Origin: Medicago truncatula
Taxonomy: Eukaryota > Streptophyta > Magnoliopsida > Fabales > Fabaceae
Direction of reading: 5' to 3'
DNA: 64,000 nucleotides
Assembly: GCF_003473485.1 (NCBI RefSeq)
Contig: NC_053048.1
Location: 9,051,501-9,115,500 of the forward strand
Part shown: piece by piece, positions 47,601 through 62,800 of the stretch
How the letters are laid out: each line of letters starts with the position of its first letter
How positions within the stretch are numbered: the stretch's first letter is position 1
Translations under genes and position numbers: made by a program
The notes under the pieces: model-generated
Told to the model about the DNA's origin: nothing
The model's input: only the letters and a program-made list of their open reading frames with translations
The model's database searches: none

Positions 47601-48372
47601 CATATTAGATACAATAAAATAAAATAATATAAAAATTTAAGTCAATTCAGATTTCAGATAGGATTTTAAGGCACATTTTTAGATTAAAAAAAGCTAGTCA
47701 TGTTTTGCTTTAGCCATAAAGTATATCATGTAAGGGATTATTTTGAGCCTTGTAAATGTATTTTAGATTAGATTAGACATTGACCTTGTTGTCAAGATGG
47801 ATTGCGGTGGCAGATTTTTGACTTCCGCCATGGCCAATTTCAGAAGGATGGTGGCACCATGATGTTTTATGGAAGCATAAAATGTCAGGTTTTTACCTTT
47901 TGACCATGCTCTACCATTGTTTTGATTTGACCACTTGACAATACATCTCAAACATTAAGTGATAGTCCATACAACCTTCAGTTCAAGTCACTGTATCCAA
48001 ACATTGTGATGAAGATACTGTAGTTGTAAATATACATTTATATTTTTCTTCAAGTTCCTTATCATATCATCTATTGTCACTCTGAATTTTATTCATCTAC
48101 ACGTTGCATTGTTGAGACTGAAGTGAGAAACCATTGATGAAATAATAACCTCTAATAATTTTATAAAATGCAATCACTTGGATAAGTAGTCATAGATGTA
48201 TAACCATCGAGCTTCCTTAATTTTCTCTCATCGTCAATTATGACGCGCACTTTACTCTCTGAGGAACATCGGCACTTTAATGTTGTTATTAACTCATTGT
48301 TTTTTTATGTAGACACTGCCCCCAATTGATGGAGTTGATGGTACCAAGAAGAAACTAGATGAGAAAGAATGA
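44621..48372 (+). CDS. 62-aa single-pass membrane micropeptide, Brawnin/UQCC6-like
   Basis: Coding exons 44621-44749 and 48313-48372 (GT-AG, phase 0) give 62 residues. A probable leader exon ends at 44174 (CTCAG/GTAACT), with a leader-intron acceptor near 44594. A hydrophobic segment (LSCVVVIFSLLAGASVV, about residues 19-35) is followed by HNIYKPNLTLPPIDG and a lysine- and acid-rich tail. The pattern GA-VVH-Y-P-LT-P resembles animal Brawnin (C12orf73/UQCC6), a mitochondrial inner-membrane factor for complex III assembly. That homology is my recognition from memory, not a search. The N-terminus is basic with no acidic residue, compatible with mitochondrial import. The 3.56-kb intron holds a SINE and an LTR-like insertion. 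Confidence 0.72.
45075..45290 (-). mobile_element. SINE-like insertion in the micropeptide gene intron
   Basis: On the minus strand, GGCCTGGTGGTGTAGGCTTG resembles a tRNA A-box region and GGTTCGAAGCC matches the RNA polymerase III B box about 45 bp further. The 3' part has CCGGGGG-type text. No clear target duplication found. Confidence 0.5.
46240..46690. repeat. GC-richer, LTR-like insertion in the same intron
   Basis: Base composition is distinctly richer in G and C than the flanks. An inverted pair, CCGGATATGGC and GCCATATCCGG (about 46482 and 46527), stands out. It resembles an LTR or TRIM fragment in style, but no boundaries or coding motifs are visible. Confidence 0.35.
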
Positions 48373-49511
48373 TCAGTTTCAGTACTTTTAATATCGCTTC
48401 GATGAGCAAATTTTGAGGGAAATTTTTTAGTGTATGTGCAATTAATCCAGAGATGCAGAGGATTGTTCTTCTCAAACGGTTACTTTATATTATATTAGCT
48501 TTAGATAATAGAGTTCTGTTTGGATAAACAGCTCAATTAAACACTTATAGCATAGATGTTTATCATAGAGTTTATGTATAAGTTATTTTTGTAACAAAAG
48601 ATATAATAAAGTCAAATTATTTTCATACAAGTTATGCTGGTGAACTTGCGGAAATAAGTTGTAAACAATTTGCGGACATGTCATAAGCTGTTTTCGTAAG
48701 TTTTCTCAAACAATTTTGTCAGTGTTTATGCTAGTAAATAATTTCAAACAAGAACTAATTATGGAAGAGTCTAGATTGGAAACTTGATGGTTTCCCCAAA
48801 AGTTGAGAATGGGGGAACGGATTATGGACTTAGCCAAAGTGTGAGCAGTCATGTTCGTTTATCGCCTAACAGTAGATAGTAATATTAAGAGAGACTAAGT
48901 TTTGGGTAATTTTCAAATTGTACTTGCCATATTCATTTTTAGTGCATGAGTGTTTTAACATACACTGTATCTGTGAAATTAATATTTTTTTTGAGATTCA
49001 GAGAAATAAATTCTTTCAAATGTCTGTCCCTAAGATATAAATTAGTGTGTACGCTTCTTTAATCATTAAGCAAATTTCTTGTGTTCTTAACCTGGTAGCA
49101 GTATCTTGCTGTTTGAGATTATAAAATATGATGTTGGACCAAAAAACAGAGAATAAGGTATTATTCTATTGTGGCACTGGCTAATATAAAACATCATGTT
49201 GTCCATGATAAATTACTCTTTTATTCAATTTGAACAGTTAGATTATGAAAGTTCATTAAATCTTATCATACACTCTCTTCATCAAAAGTTTCCCCTTTCT
49301 CTCTCCTTCATTTCCTCTCTTCATCTTTCATCATTCCCTACCTTTCCAGATTCTTGCAATATCATGATACCATGCACACCAATAGAATTCAGAGTTAATA
49401 TATGTGAATTACATAGATTTAAGATACTATTATTTTTATTAGTTAGATTTAAATATTATTGATACCAGTGGTCATATAAAATACAGCTTGGTTCATCTAC
49501 TATGCACCATT
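48373..49511. other. 3' flank of the micropeptide gene and intergenic sequence
   Basis: No convincing open frame or RNA gene. Confidence 0.5.
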
Positions 49512-49792
49512 TGTAATATTGAAAAAAATCCAAGTCCCACATCAGATAGATAAGACTCTTGATAAGAGTTTATAAAGAAGAGGCAATCTTCAACATATAA
49601 GTCGGTTTTGTAAGAATGAGTTAGGCCTCAAATTTCAACATGGTATCAGAGCTTGTCGAATTCAAGGGCCATCAACCTATTCACGCAACCAAGATCAAAG
49701 AGTGTTGGGCGTGAGGGTTTATAAAGAAGAGACAATCCTCACCTTATAAGCCGATTTTGTAAGGACGAGTTAGGTCTCAAATTTTAATATGT
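49512..49792 (+). mobile_element. TRIM-type miniature LTR element
   Basis: A first LTR (about 49512-49640) with AAGTCCCACATCAGATAG and TTTATAAAGAAGAG is followed directly by the primer-binding site TGGTATCAGAGC (49641-49652), a tiny internal region, then a second partial LTR repeating TTTATAAAGAAGAG, CTTATAAG and GAGTTAGG. No coding capacity. Target duplication not seen. Confidence 0.75.
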
Positions 49793-50703
49793 AAGACCAC
49801 TACAACTACTAATAATGTTTATTATCCATTTATTTATAATTATTATTTTATTTTTTCTATTTTCTATTCTATATTCCCTTCTTCCATTTCAGATGAGTAT
49901 TTTTAGAAATAATTTATTGTTTTTATTTTATACTATTGCCAACCATATTGGAATGACATGCACAAGTAATACCCCATTGCATTTTTTTTGCTTAAAAAAA
50001 TCTTATATTCTAATAACATTATTTGCTGGCAAATAATATTTTTTTGGTGCAAGGTCACATAGTGTTTATATAAGAGTTTTCTTCATCCACCTTCTTTCCA
50101 ATCCCTCTCAAATATTTGCTGTCAGTCTTACATTAGGAGGATTTGACAGAGCATATTCAGTTAGGATTCAACAAATTTGTAGTGCTAGACAACTATTTTT
50201 GGTTGGCTAGGTTACATGTATATATTAATTGTAAAGTGTATACTAAATTGAAAATTGATCTTAAAAAAAGTTGCATATCCTATTGAGATGGTTTACCTAG
50301 AAATAGAATCTTTCATGGTTGCCAATCCATGATTAGAGGAAAGAAGTTCTTTTTATCTTTTTGTGGTCCATTCCTTTTTTTTATTTTTTATGTGTGTGTA
50401 GGAGAGTAAGAATAGGTTATTGACTCCAAGCAAATTCTACTCTTTCTCAAATTCACACATTTTGTTGAATAAATTTTCTTCCTTAATCCAATCCACTTGT
50501 TTTTTTTTTTTTTGAGAAAGTTATGTTGTTAGTTTAGTCCAATGTGGCAATTTCCTTTATGATTTTGATTTTAGCCATGTGAGTTAGGCTTGTAGGAGAG
50601 ATTTGAGTATATAAATATAAAAAAGAAATAATAATATTTCCAAAATTATAATTTTTAAAATATGAAAAATTGGTGTAGAAAGTTTATCTACAGACATAAA
50701 TCA
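49793..50703. other. Intergenic, AT-rich
   Basis: No gene or repeat boundary supported. Confidence 0.5.
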
Positions 50704-50772
50704 TGTCCTCGTGAGCTTAGCTCAGTTGGTATAGACAATGCATAATATATGCAAGATCTGAAAGATATGAGT
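50704..50772 (+). mobile_element. Truncated SINE head
   Basis: The text TCCTCGTGAGCTTAGCTCAG, then TTGGTATAGACAATGCATAATATATGC on the plus strand, matches the head of the SINE at 30930. It stops before the B box. Confidence 0.65.
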
Positions 50773-51460
50773 CATTAATAAACACAAATATATATTTAAT
50801 GAAGTAGTGGTCACTCAAGAAAACATTCATATAAATCTAATACTCATTTCTAAGCTTTCACAACTTCATTTGGGAAAGAAAAAAATATCTATTTTCATCC
50901 ATTTATACAATTTTTTTGTTCATATAAAGAAAATTAACTCATAGGCATTGACAGTGTAATAAAAATTGCTTACACTAACAGCCAATCATAAATGTTCAAT
51001 TATATCTATTTTATAAATGACACATATGATGATTGTGATTTGTTAACAATATGAGCTTCTTACAACAATGTATGGAAATTAAACACTTTAATTGTTCTTT
51101 TCTTTATCTAGATCCACAATCACATCATGTCTATTTGTACACTTTTTACAAAAAGCAATGACCATGACCAACAAATAGGGCTAACCCAATTAGTACAAGA
51201 CACTATGGAATCAAATCTAGTTTTTCAACTCATATTGATAATGGTTAAAACTTCAATTTTGTATGAAGTCACTAAAATCAATATACAAACTCTTTCTTAT
51301 CATTATATTGATATAAAGTTTTCATGACTGCAGTTTAACAGTAATTAATCTTTGTCGAAATTTGTGGGACACACAAGGTGAGCTCTCTCTATTCAACTGA
51401 TTTTTTCCTTACGTATGAGTCAGGAATCGAATCCCTAATCACGGTTTAAGGAGCCAAGTA

Positions 51461-51718
51461 CTCCATTCGTTTTAAAATACATGTCCAATTTTTGAAATGT
51501 GCATTATTCACTTGACTTACTTTGACCATACTTTTTAACTAATATATAAATACAAATATTAGCAAAGATGTTGTTTGATTTGTCTCAACAAATATTTTCA
51601 AAATAGTAAATTTTTATAATTTTTTACTTTAGATAATTAAAGATATTAATAATCAAAATTATACACATTGACATGTGTGAAGTGATTGATTTAAACATGT
51701 ATTTTGAAACGGATGGAG
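51461..51718. mobile_element. Stowaway-like MITE
   Basis: The ends CTCCATTCGTTTTAAAATAC and the complement of CTCCATCCGTTTCAAAATAC, flanked by TA (51459-51460 and 51719-51720). The internal sequence shares ATATATAAATACAAAT and TTTGTCTCAA with the element at 23718. It is inserted next to text resembling the B-box end of a SINE (51405-51445). Confidence 0.8.
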
Positions 51719-52358
51719 TATCATTCTATTGACAACTCTGTTGTGTAAATGTGATTGAGTGAAATTGCTGACCGTGGTTTAAGCATAGTGTGCTCCCCTA
51801 ACTGCCGTTTTAATGCACCATTTTTTAATTATTTTTGTGTATGCCAACAAACATAAAAATACAATTGGGCTATTTTTTTATTCAACACTTGAGTTTACTT
51901 GAAGAAGTTTTCAACTCGATTGCAGTCACATTATCAATTAACATAACATAATTTTCTGGAAACGTTACTTTCATAAAAGGAATTATACTCCCCCTTGCAA
52001 TCATCGATGTTGTTGTTTTTTGTTAATTAATTATCAACAGTATGTTTGCTTTATTTAAGTGACAATAAATTATTAAAGAGGTTGATCTCTTAAATAATAT
52101 TTTGAAACATCGCTGAAATAATTTAAATGATGCAATGATATATCTTTTTAGTAAGGAAATGTTAATGAGTTATTTTAGTTTGTAGGGTTGGAACCCTAGA
52201 ACTTAGTACACATTTGATTTGATGTCCCTCAACTCATAAACACCGAGTTTTAATTGTTTCATTTGAATGTCATTCATCATCGGTGTTTTTTATGTTTTTG
52301 CTCATATTTTTCTTTTAATTAATTGTTATCTTTCATTTAAATAAATAAATTATTGTAA
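51719..52358. other. Intergenic, AT-rich
   Basis: No supported gene. Confidence 0.5.
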
Positions 52359-53592
52359 GGTTTAAATGTTCAATTGGTCTCTTAAGTATTTGATATTGAT
52401 TTGATTCCTTAACTAAAAAAAAGACCGCTTGAGTACTTTATCTTTATCCTTGTTACCTGTTTTTGTCCCTTTTGTTACAAAAATTCAAAAAAAAAAACGT
52501 TAGGGTTTGTATTATTCATCTTCTTCCTTCTCCTTCAATTCTCTTCTTCATGATCTTTATCATCAACAACACACCAATCCAGAAAAAAAAAATCTTTTTC
52601 ATGATCTTCATCAAACCTATAAACATAATCAATTTTATAACTCAATCAACAACCAATTTTTCCATTCAAAAACATCCATTTCAATCTAAACAACACAATT
52701 TCTCAATCTCCCTAAACCAAATCAACCAAAATCTTCATATATATTTCCTTTTTTTTTCTTTAGATTTAATAACAATGGAAAAATCAACCAAAATCATCAA
52801 AACATCCACAACAACAACAACTAGCATCAACATCTGCAACAAACAATCACAACAACTCGTTAACCACAACAACAAAATCGATCACCAACAACAACAAAAA
52901 CCAACAACAACAACAACAACAAAACACAAGAACAAAAATCTATGATTTATCTTTTCATAACAAAATTCCAGTTTTCCTTTCCAAAATGGGTTGCGCCCCA
53001 ATTTCATTCTAGACTCACAAGCTCCACATCTCTGTAAATTTAAAGAGAATAACATTTTTGCAATGGAATTTGAGAAATTTATGTGATGAAAATCAGAAAA
53101 TTTCTTAAATGATGTTGTTTCGATTTTTATGTGCTTTACTGGTGATGGATTTCGATTTTACTGGTGTTGGGTTTCGATTTTACTGGTGCTGGATCTCAAA
53201 TTGTACGGATTTGGTGGGTGCTGGTTCGATTTGAGTTTTTGTTGTTCTAATGGGTTCAATTGTTTTGTTTATGTCATGAAAGCTTCAACCTGAGTTGTTG
53301 TTGTTGTTGTTGGTGGTGATGATTGTTTTTAGTAGATTTTTTTTCTTTCTTTCTTTCTGGATTTAATTGGTGAATATGATGAAGATTTTGATGAAGATGA
53401 TAAAAAAATAAATTCCAGAGCCAATGTCAAAACGCCACGTGTACCACACTTAACGTCTTTTTATTAAATCTAATGGGATTGACCAAATAGTGTAACGAAA
53501 ATTAAATTAAAGTACTCAAACGGTCTTATTTTAGTTAAGGGACCAAAACGATACCAAATAAATACTTAAGGAATCAAAAGAGCATTTAAACC
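52359..53592. mobile_element. 1.2-kb MULE-type element with low-complexity cargo
   Basis: Inverted ends begin GGTTTAAATG and match over about 80 bp (TTCCTTAAC, AAGACCG, TTGAGTACTTTA). Flanks TTATTGTAA (52350-52358) and TTATTTTAA (53593-53601) form a 9-bp duplication with one difference. The interior has CT-rich leader-like text, then a frame rich in Thr, Gln, Asn and Lys. This may be a Pack-MULE carrying a host gene's 5' end, but the cargo is too simple in composition to identify. Confidence 0.7.
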
Positions 53593-53601
53593 TTATTTTA
53601 A

Positions 53602-54349
53602 CTAATCATTCATCCATCATTTTTTCTCATCTAAAATACACTAAAATCCACTGTTATTTCTCATCTAAAATACACTAAAGAAACTAATAACATCAAATAT
53701 CAATAACATCCAAGTGAACTCGTACTTGAGACTAATATAACGACGGTAAATAGCGATTCTAAAAATAAGTAGTTAAACCTAACTGATTAGTAAATTTTAC
53801 TTAAACATAGATTAGTTGAGTTTACCAAATTAAAATCATGATTGGATAAACTCTACTATTTTACTCGTCTTTCGGTCAAATTTCATATCGACAAACATTT
53901 TTTTTCAGAAATCAAAAGTTAAATAGAAAAAGTAAATAAGTAAGGTTTTTTATATTTGATAGAGTAAATAAGTAAGGTTAGAGAGCTCTGGTAAAATAAA
54001 CATAAAAGATTACTCTTGCCGATATGATATGAGTAAAATAAAAACCCAAAAAATACATTAAAAAAGGAAAAACAAGCTTATGAGAAAAGTACATGAAAAT
54101 TAACACACTACCAATTTAAACACACAAATAAAAATTTAAAAAAGAAAGAGCAAAAATAATAAATAAAAAATAGCAAAAAGTATTCACAAAAAAGGAAAAA
54201 CAAAAATAGCAATACCTAAATAAGTGCCAAACACTATGGAAAGCGTTACTTTCATTTTCGATTCAAAATAACAATCCAACGGCTCACATTGCATCTCTTT
54301 CTTCTTATATTCACAATTCCCATTTTCCATTTTCATTTCGTCTTTTTTG
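53602..54349. other. AT-rich region upstream of actin
   Basis: Contains the presumed actin promoter, but I cannot place a convincing TATA box with certainty. Confidence 0.4.
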
Positions 54350-54357
54350 TTTGTTAG

Positions 54358-54430
54358 AGTCTCTCTCTCTCTGCTCTCTCTCTCTCCCACACACAAACAC
54401 ACACACACACACTCTCTCTCTCTCTCTTCG
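54358..54430 (+). repeat. (CT)n and (CA)n microsatellite in the actin leader
   Basis: Runs of CT, then CACACACA, then CT again, within the transcribed leader inferred from the donor at 54491/54492. CT-rich leaders are common in highly expressed plant genes. Confidence 0.8.
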
Positions 54431-54582
54431 CCTCTGTGCATTTTCTCTCCTTCTTTGCCTTCCATCACCCTCGGCATTTTCCTTCCCAAAGGTATAATTC
54501 TTTTCATTGATCTGTTTTCTTCTTGTTTGGATCTGTTTTTGTTTTTTCGCATTTGAATTTTGATTGAATTTGTTGTTGATTT

Positions 54583-54975
54583 AGGTAGATTTGAAATGGG
54601 TTGTTGTTAGATTTTGATTTATTCAATTGTATATAATAAAATTTTCATTTTTAACTATTTTTGTGTTTTTCATATTTGAATTTTGAGTTATTTCTTAATT
54701 TGATTGATGGGTGTTCTTGATTTTGGTTTTGATTAGGTAGATTTGAAATGGGTCATTGTTAGATTTTGATTCATTCAATTGTGCATAAGAAAAATTTCAT
54801 TTTTACCTTTTTTTGTAAGTTCGGATAAAAATAGAAATTTGATGTCATGTTTGAGTTGGATTCTTGTCATATTTTATGTTCATTTGTTCTTGATTAGTTA
54901 GATTTCAAATGGGTCATTGTTAGATTTTGATTTATTCCATTGTATATGATATATGATAAAATTTTCATTTTTAAT
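54583..54975. repeat. Three direct repeats in the actin leader intron
   Basis: Related text (GTAGATTTGAAATGGGT, then TTAGATTTTGATT, then CATTTTTAA) recurs at about 54583, 54736 and 54896, with spacing of about 153-160 bp. The element lies in the intron between the leader exon and the ATG exon. Confidence 0.8.
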
Positions 54976-55671
54976 CATTTTTTATATTTGGATCATTTTA
55001 ATTGATCGATCTAGGTGTTTATTTAATTTTGAAGGGACAAAAAAGAAACAATTTTGATTGGTTTATTAACCAACATTGTGTTTGTGCTTTTGAGATTCTT
55101 TATAGTTAATGGAGATGGATCTATCATTGTTAAGCTTGGTTCTATGAAAAGTTGTTTTCAGATGTTTGTGGAAAGAATCTGAACTGTTGTTTTGATGTTG
55201 ATACAACATTACTTTTTGATATGATTCAATTATTTAGCGATATTTGAGGTGAAAAGTGAAATTTGGTGGATCTGCTTATCAAAATTAGAAAGAATAGATT
55301 CCGAAAAGGAAATATGATAATGCTTTGTTTTGTGGACCCTTTGGTGTTTTCCCACTCTCTTAACTACAAACTATTTTGGTTATTGAACTAGGTGTATATA
55401 TGGTTTTGCATTTGCATGAGGTAAAATTGATTTTTAAATTGTTTTGATGTTTTAATATTGTTTTTGAAGCTTTTGACTTCCAAAATATTTTTTAGCCTCA
55501 AATTAATTGTTCAACTCACTTTATAATCAATAAATTTTCGGTTTCAGGAAAAAAAAATCAGATAGATATAGTAAGTGAGGTAAGTGGAGGGTGAAAAGCT
55601 TAGTTGGCACTGTTTATGGAAACATCACACTTCTACTAACTAATTTTCATTTATCCAGCAGATAGTAGACG

Positions 55672-58408
<2,737 letters not shown>

Positions 58409-59853
58409 GCTGCTTCTACTGTTTTGAGAGAAAGAGGGAAAGACTAGTGTTGTGAATCAGCCAGAAGCATTGCAACTTGTAGCAACCCTTTAAATTCATT
58501 ATTATTTGCTTTTGTTATCTTTTGTTCATGTTATTATTCTAAATGTTGGAGTGATTATGAGGAGTTGTTTTTTAAAATGGTCCTGTTATTTTCAGTAATA
58601 TTTTGATGAGTTCATTTTTTTGACTGGTTCATTCTGCGTATGAACTAAATGGGATTATCAAATTACCACGTTTGATATATATTCAAAATTTATTTATTAT
58701 CCTTGATTGTTGGATTACAAAAAGAACTTTGAAACTAAAAACAATTTGGTTAATTAAGTGTTAATCTTGTGGTGTTTGTTGTATGTTATGAAAAAGAGGT
58801 CAATGAAAAATCTATTCATATACTTATGTAACAAGCAAAATAACAGACATCAATCAATGAAACGACGACAAAGGACAAAAGCATCACATTCACATGCTTT
58901 TGTTTTGAAGAAGCTTTCTAATGATTGGAAGGTGCAAACTACAAAGTTGTCATGTACCTTCTATTAGAAAACTTTTTCAAAACTGCAATGTCCTGCTAAA
59001 CATTTTCTCATTGCTTATAGCATTCAGTGCATTGTCTGAGACATTGAAATACCAGCTGATTCTGTTGATAAATCAGGATTGTGATCTCCCGCTACTTTGA
59101 TAGCGAAACCGAGTTACTTGTTGCACAACCTTTTTGGAACCGTTGGCCGCAGTTTGCTGGCAACTAGGTCAGCAAGAATACCATTGGAAGACCAAAGTAG
59201 AAAGCCCTAGAGAATTTGCTGACGATGATCCTTTAACTGAACTTGAGCGACTGAAATAGTGTTGTCACGGTTAAAGGTGAGTTTGCTGGAACCACCAGCG
59301 ATGGCGTTAGCTTCCTTCTTCTTGTGTGGTTTCTTTTTTCTTTTTGCATAACTAACCTTCTGCCAACCGTGTTTGGCGGTGTGAGATCTGCCGTCAGATT
59401 CAGCGGGGGCGGAGATGGATCCAAAGGGTGCCTAGTTTCTTGGTACTCAAGGTTTGTTATTAATACCTGTTAATTAAATTGAGGTTCTGAATTAACTTTA
59501 TGTTTATGGTTCCGAGTTACCTCTATGAGAATGACTATCTTATATGAGTTACCTCTTGATGGTTGAGATAAAAAAAAAGTAACATATGTACCTCACCTTA
59601 TTCATAAACTCATTTCCCTTTTCATCTTCTCCTGACAATCAGAATTTTTTATACCATTTCTCTTTTACAAATTGTATTAAGTTAAAGACTCAACATCATG
59701 TACAAAACAGAAGGAAACCCAATGCGATCAAATAGGAAGAAGCTTGTATTTATATTCTGGATGAGAAATGACTAAACTTTACACCCAAAGGTTCCCACAA
59801 TGAAAAGTATAACAAAGTAGCAAAGATGAAATAGAAGTACAAGAAAATATAGT
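58409..59853. other. Actin 3' flank and intergenic sequence
   Basis: The actin 3' untranslated region probably ends by about 58600. The stretch at 58990-59450 has higher GC and a short minus-strand frame (59233-59424) without a recognisable domain; it may be a gene relic. Confidence 0.45.
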
Positions 59854-62800
59854 CTAATAGCCAATAAGGGCACTTAAAACTGCCTCTTGTTGAATTATAT
59901 TCTTCAAAACAGCTTTGGAGCATGTCAATTGATGCTTAAGATCCTCCACATGTTGACTTAAAATCTCTATCTTCAAATGCAACACTTCAACTTCCTTGGT
60001 AACCTGTTGCTTGGAATCCAATAATGTTTGCATGGCGTCTTGCGATATTTGTATATCAGGAAACATAGCCCGTCTTTCGACACTATCCAACCAATCCTTA
60101 TCAAAACCAAAGTTGCGCGCATCTAGTAGTAGCTCCACAAATTCAGAGTGGCATGAACCTAATACATCCAAGACACTATGAGTTTCAAGGAATTTCAATA
60201 GCTCAGCCAGTAAGTTGTAGGCACAACCCTTGAATCTATTACGCAGTGAATTTAAGTTCTTCTTCAACACTTGTTTCGCTAACCTGATTAAAATTAAAAA
60301 GATGTTTAAGATTGCAGTATAATTCAATTCTTTCATTGACAAAATGTCAAAAAGAATACTAGCAAGGAGTAACTACTTGTATAGGTGGCTCATTCTTTGT
60401 TACTGAAAAGGTGGACAATGTTTCTGCTACATTTTTTTCTGATGTAGTAGAACCCTCCAACTAATTGCGTATCATAAAAATGTAAAATTTAGTTGCATGC
60501 AGCATATTTGTAAGAAACACTTGAAATAAAATATTTTTCTTTTTTAGCTTTATATGCACAATGCAGTGGTACGATATTACATGATTTACCTGAGAAGGTT
60601 TGCCGGCAATATCAGTTTCTCCAAGTGGACGTTGTTTGTCCATCGATTGTTCATTCATCAATTCCTGTAACAAGAACAGAAGCATTAATGATCTTCACCT
60701 ATTAATTACATCAATTAAGAACAGAAGATTTGATTGTTTATATATCCTCTAAACAAATGTTATGTTTTTGTTGCTATAAATATTAATGCATGATATGTAA
60801 TTATTTACAGCCAACGTGTAATAGTTTAAAAAATATTGGATAGAGTGTGTACCGTAGATGTAATCACATAAACTAGAAAGATCATTTTCAAGTGAATTCC
60901 TTGGGCATGACAGAGGCTTGGAAGATTTTCAAATACTACATATTCTAGATTTGGAATCTCGACTTTCTCATCACGACCTTCACTTGCAAATATTTCATCC
61001 AGCTCATCTGCTTCTCTTATGATCAGAACATTTAGCTCAGGAAGCTCGTTACATATGGAGACTGGAAAGACATATTTCAACATGTCGCACTTTATCACTA
61101 CAAGCCGTTCTAGCTTTGGGAAGCATGTCTTTGTTGTAGACATAAAATTTGAGGATTTATTTTTATTCTCCAAATCATCTTCAATAATATGCTTCAACTC
61201 TTTGCATTCTTCAATTCTCATATAAAGCAACTGTGGTAGACACCTTATTATAGAAGTAGAGAAAACAATTTTCAATTTTTCACATCGCTTGACTAATAAA
61301 TATGTAAGGTTTTGGAGGGAGAACAAATTTTTGGGAGCCACAAAAAGGCATGTCATCATAGGAAGAACATCCAAATCAATAAACTCCAAAGCTAAGTTCA
61401 TTTGCTGTTCATTTATTTCATTGATACAAAAAATGGTACATTATTACATTGTCTTAGTGAACACTTTTTGGTATTTAGTGATTGATACAAAAAATAATAA
61501 AATGTATCAATAGTTTCTTATTAAAAGAGTAGAAAAAATATAATGGAAGAAGAAGAAGAAGAAGATAGAGAAGGAGGTGAGAGGGCTAACCATTAAGTTG
61601 TCCTGTTGTTGATCCTCAGACTCAGAAACCAATGGGATTTTAGTACTTGTGTTACTCCTCAATTTGTGCCCATATTTTTTACCGCAACTGTATATATCAG
61701 TTCATGAAAAGATATTGAATTTGATTGGGTCTGATTGTTCTTGTTGCTCAGAAGCATCTCCAGAAATGGAAGGTGGCTTCTTAATCGACAAAGACATTGT
61801 ACGATTACATTCTGGAAAAATGTCGATCAGAATCGGTATGTCACTGAGCTCCATTTTTTCGAGGGATTCAAGCTTGAGATCTTGGCCAAATATGTATTTC
61901 AGCTTATCACAACTTTTTATTGTGATGGATATTAGTGCCGGACATTTCTGAAACACTGAGAGAAACGGAAGTATTAATTCAAAGCTTGGACATTTCTCAA
62001 TACTAATAACTTCCAGTTTCTGAAACATTAAGCCTTGACTTGTGCTGTCATTATCATCATCAACTATTTCACCTCTCGATTCCTCCCCTTTTCTTACATC
62101 AATTATTATGTTTTCAAGAAGCGCAATCAATTATTTTCAGTGTCTCCAACAACAATAGGCTTCGAGCAGTTGACGAAATAGGGAGATCAACATCGGACAT
62201 CTTTTCAACGACACGCTCTTTAGATTGAATAGGTTTAGGTTGCACTTAAATAAGCTTTGCAAATGTTTACAATCCTTGATGTACAGCTTCTCTAAACTTT
62301 TCAGAGAGTCAAAGGAAAGAGGACCATTGCACAATTCTTCCAAATTATCCATTCCTTTGAGAACTAGTACAACTAACTTGGAGAAGACAATTGATACATG
62401 AGAATCAATATGCTTAGTGTCTAAGAGGCATTGTAGTTGTGAAATGCATCTTAAATGAAGCTCAACTAGATCATTCATACCATGATCGATAGGAACAATC
62501 TCAGGTATGATATTTCTCCATCCCCCCTCGATTCTTCTTAGTCTAAGAACCTCTGCTGCTTGCATACAGTACTTAAGTGTTATTTGAGAAAGGAAAACCT
62601 CATCTTTGTATATAAAAGACACACACTTCAACGAGAAATCATCCTCTGAACTCGAATATTCATCGATATGAAACCTCTGCAATTTTGGGAAAGTTATTTC
62701 TCGGCAAAAATCATTAAAACTATCTCTGAAATACAACTCTTCAAGTGATGAGCATCCTTCAATCACCTCAAAAGGATCATTCCTTACAATTTTACAGCGT

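Noticed and set aside
52463-52945. A 160-residue protein gene rich in Thr, Gln and Asn
   Set aside because: It lies wholly within a MULE-type element and its composition reflects AC-rich low-complexity DNA. No domain is visible.
54184-54552. A minus-strand gene opposite the actin leader
   Set aside because: It is the complement of the CT/CA microsatellite leader, and the protein is repeat-driven Arg-Glu and Cys-Val runs.
59233-59424. A minus-strand 63-residue gene
   Set aside because: It is proline- and arginine-rich with no recognisable domain and no supporting neighbour signals.
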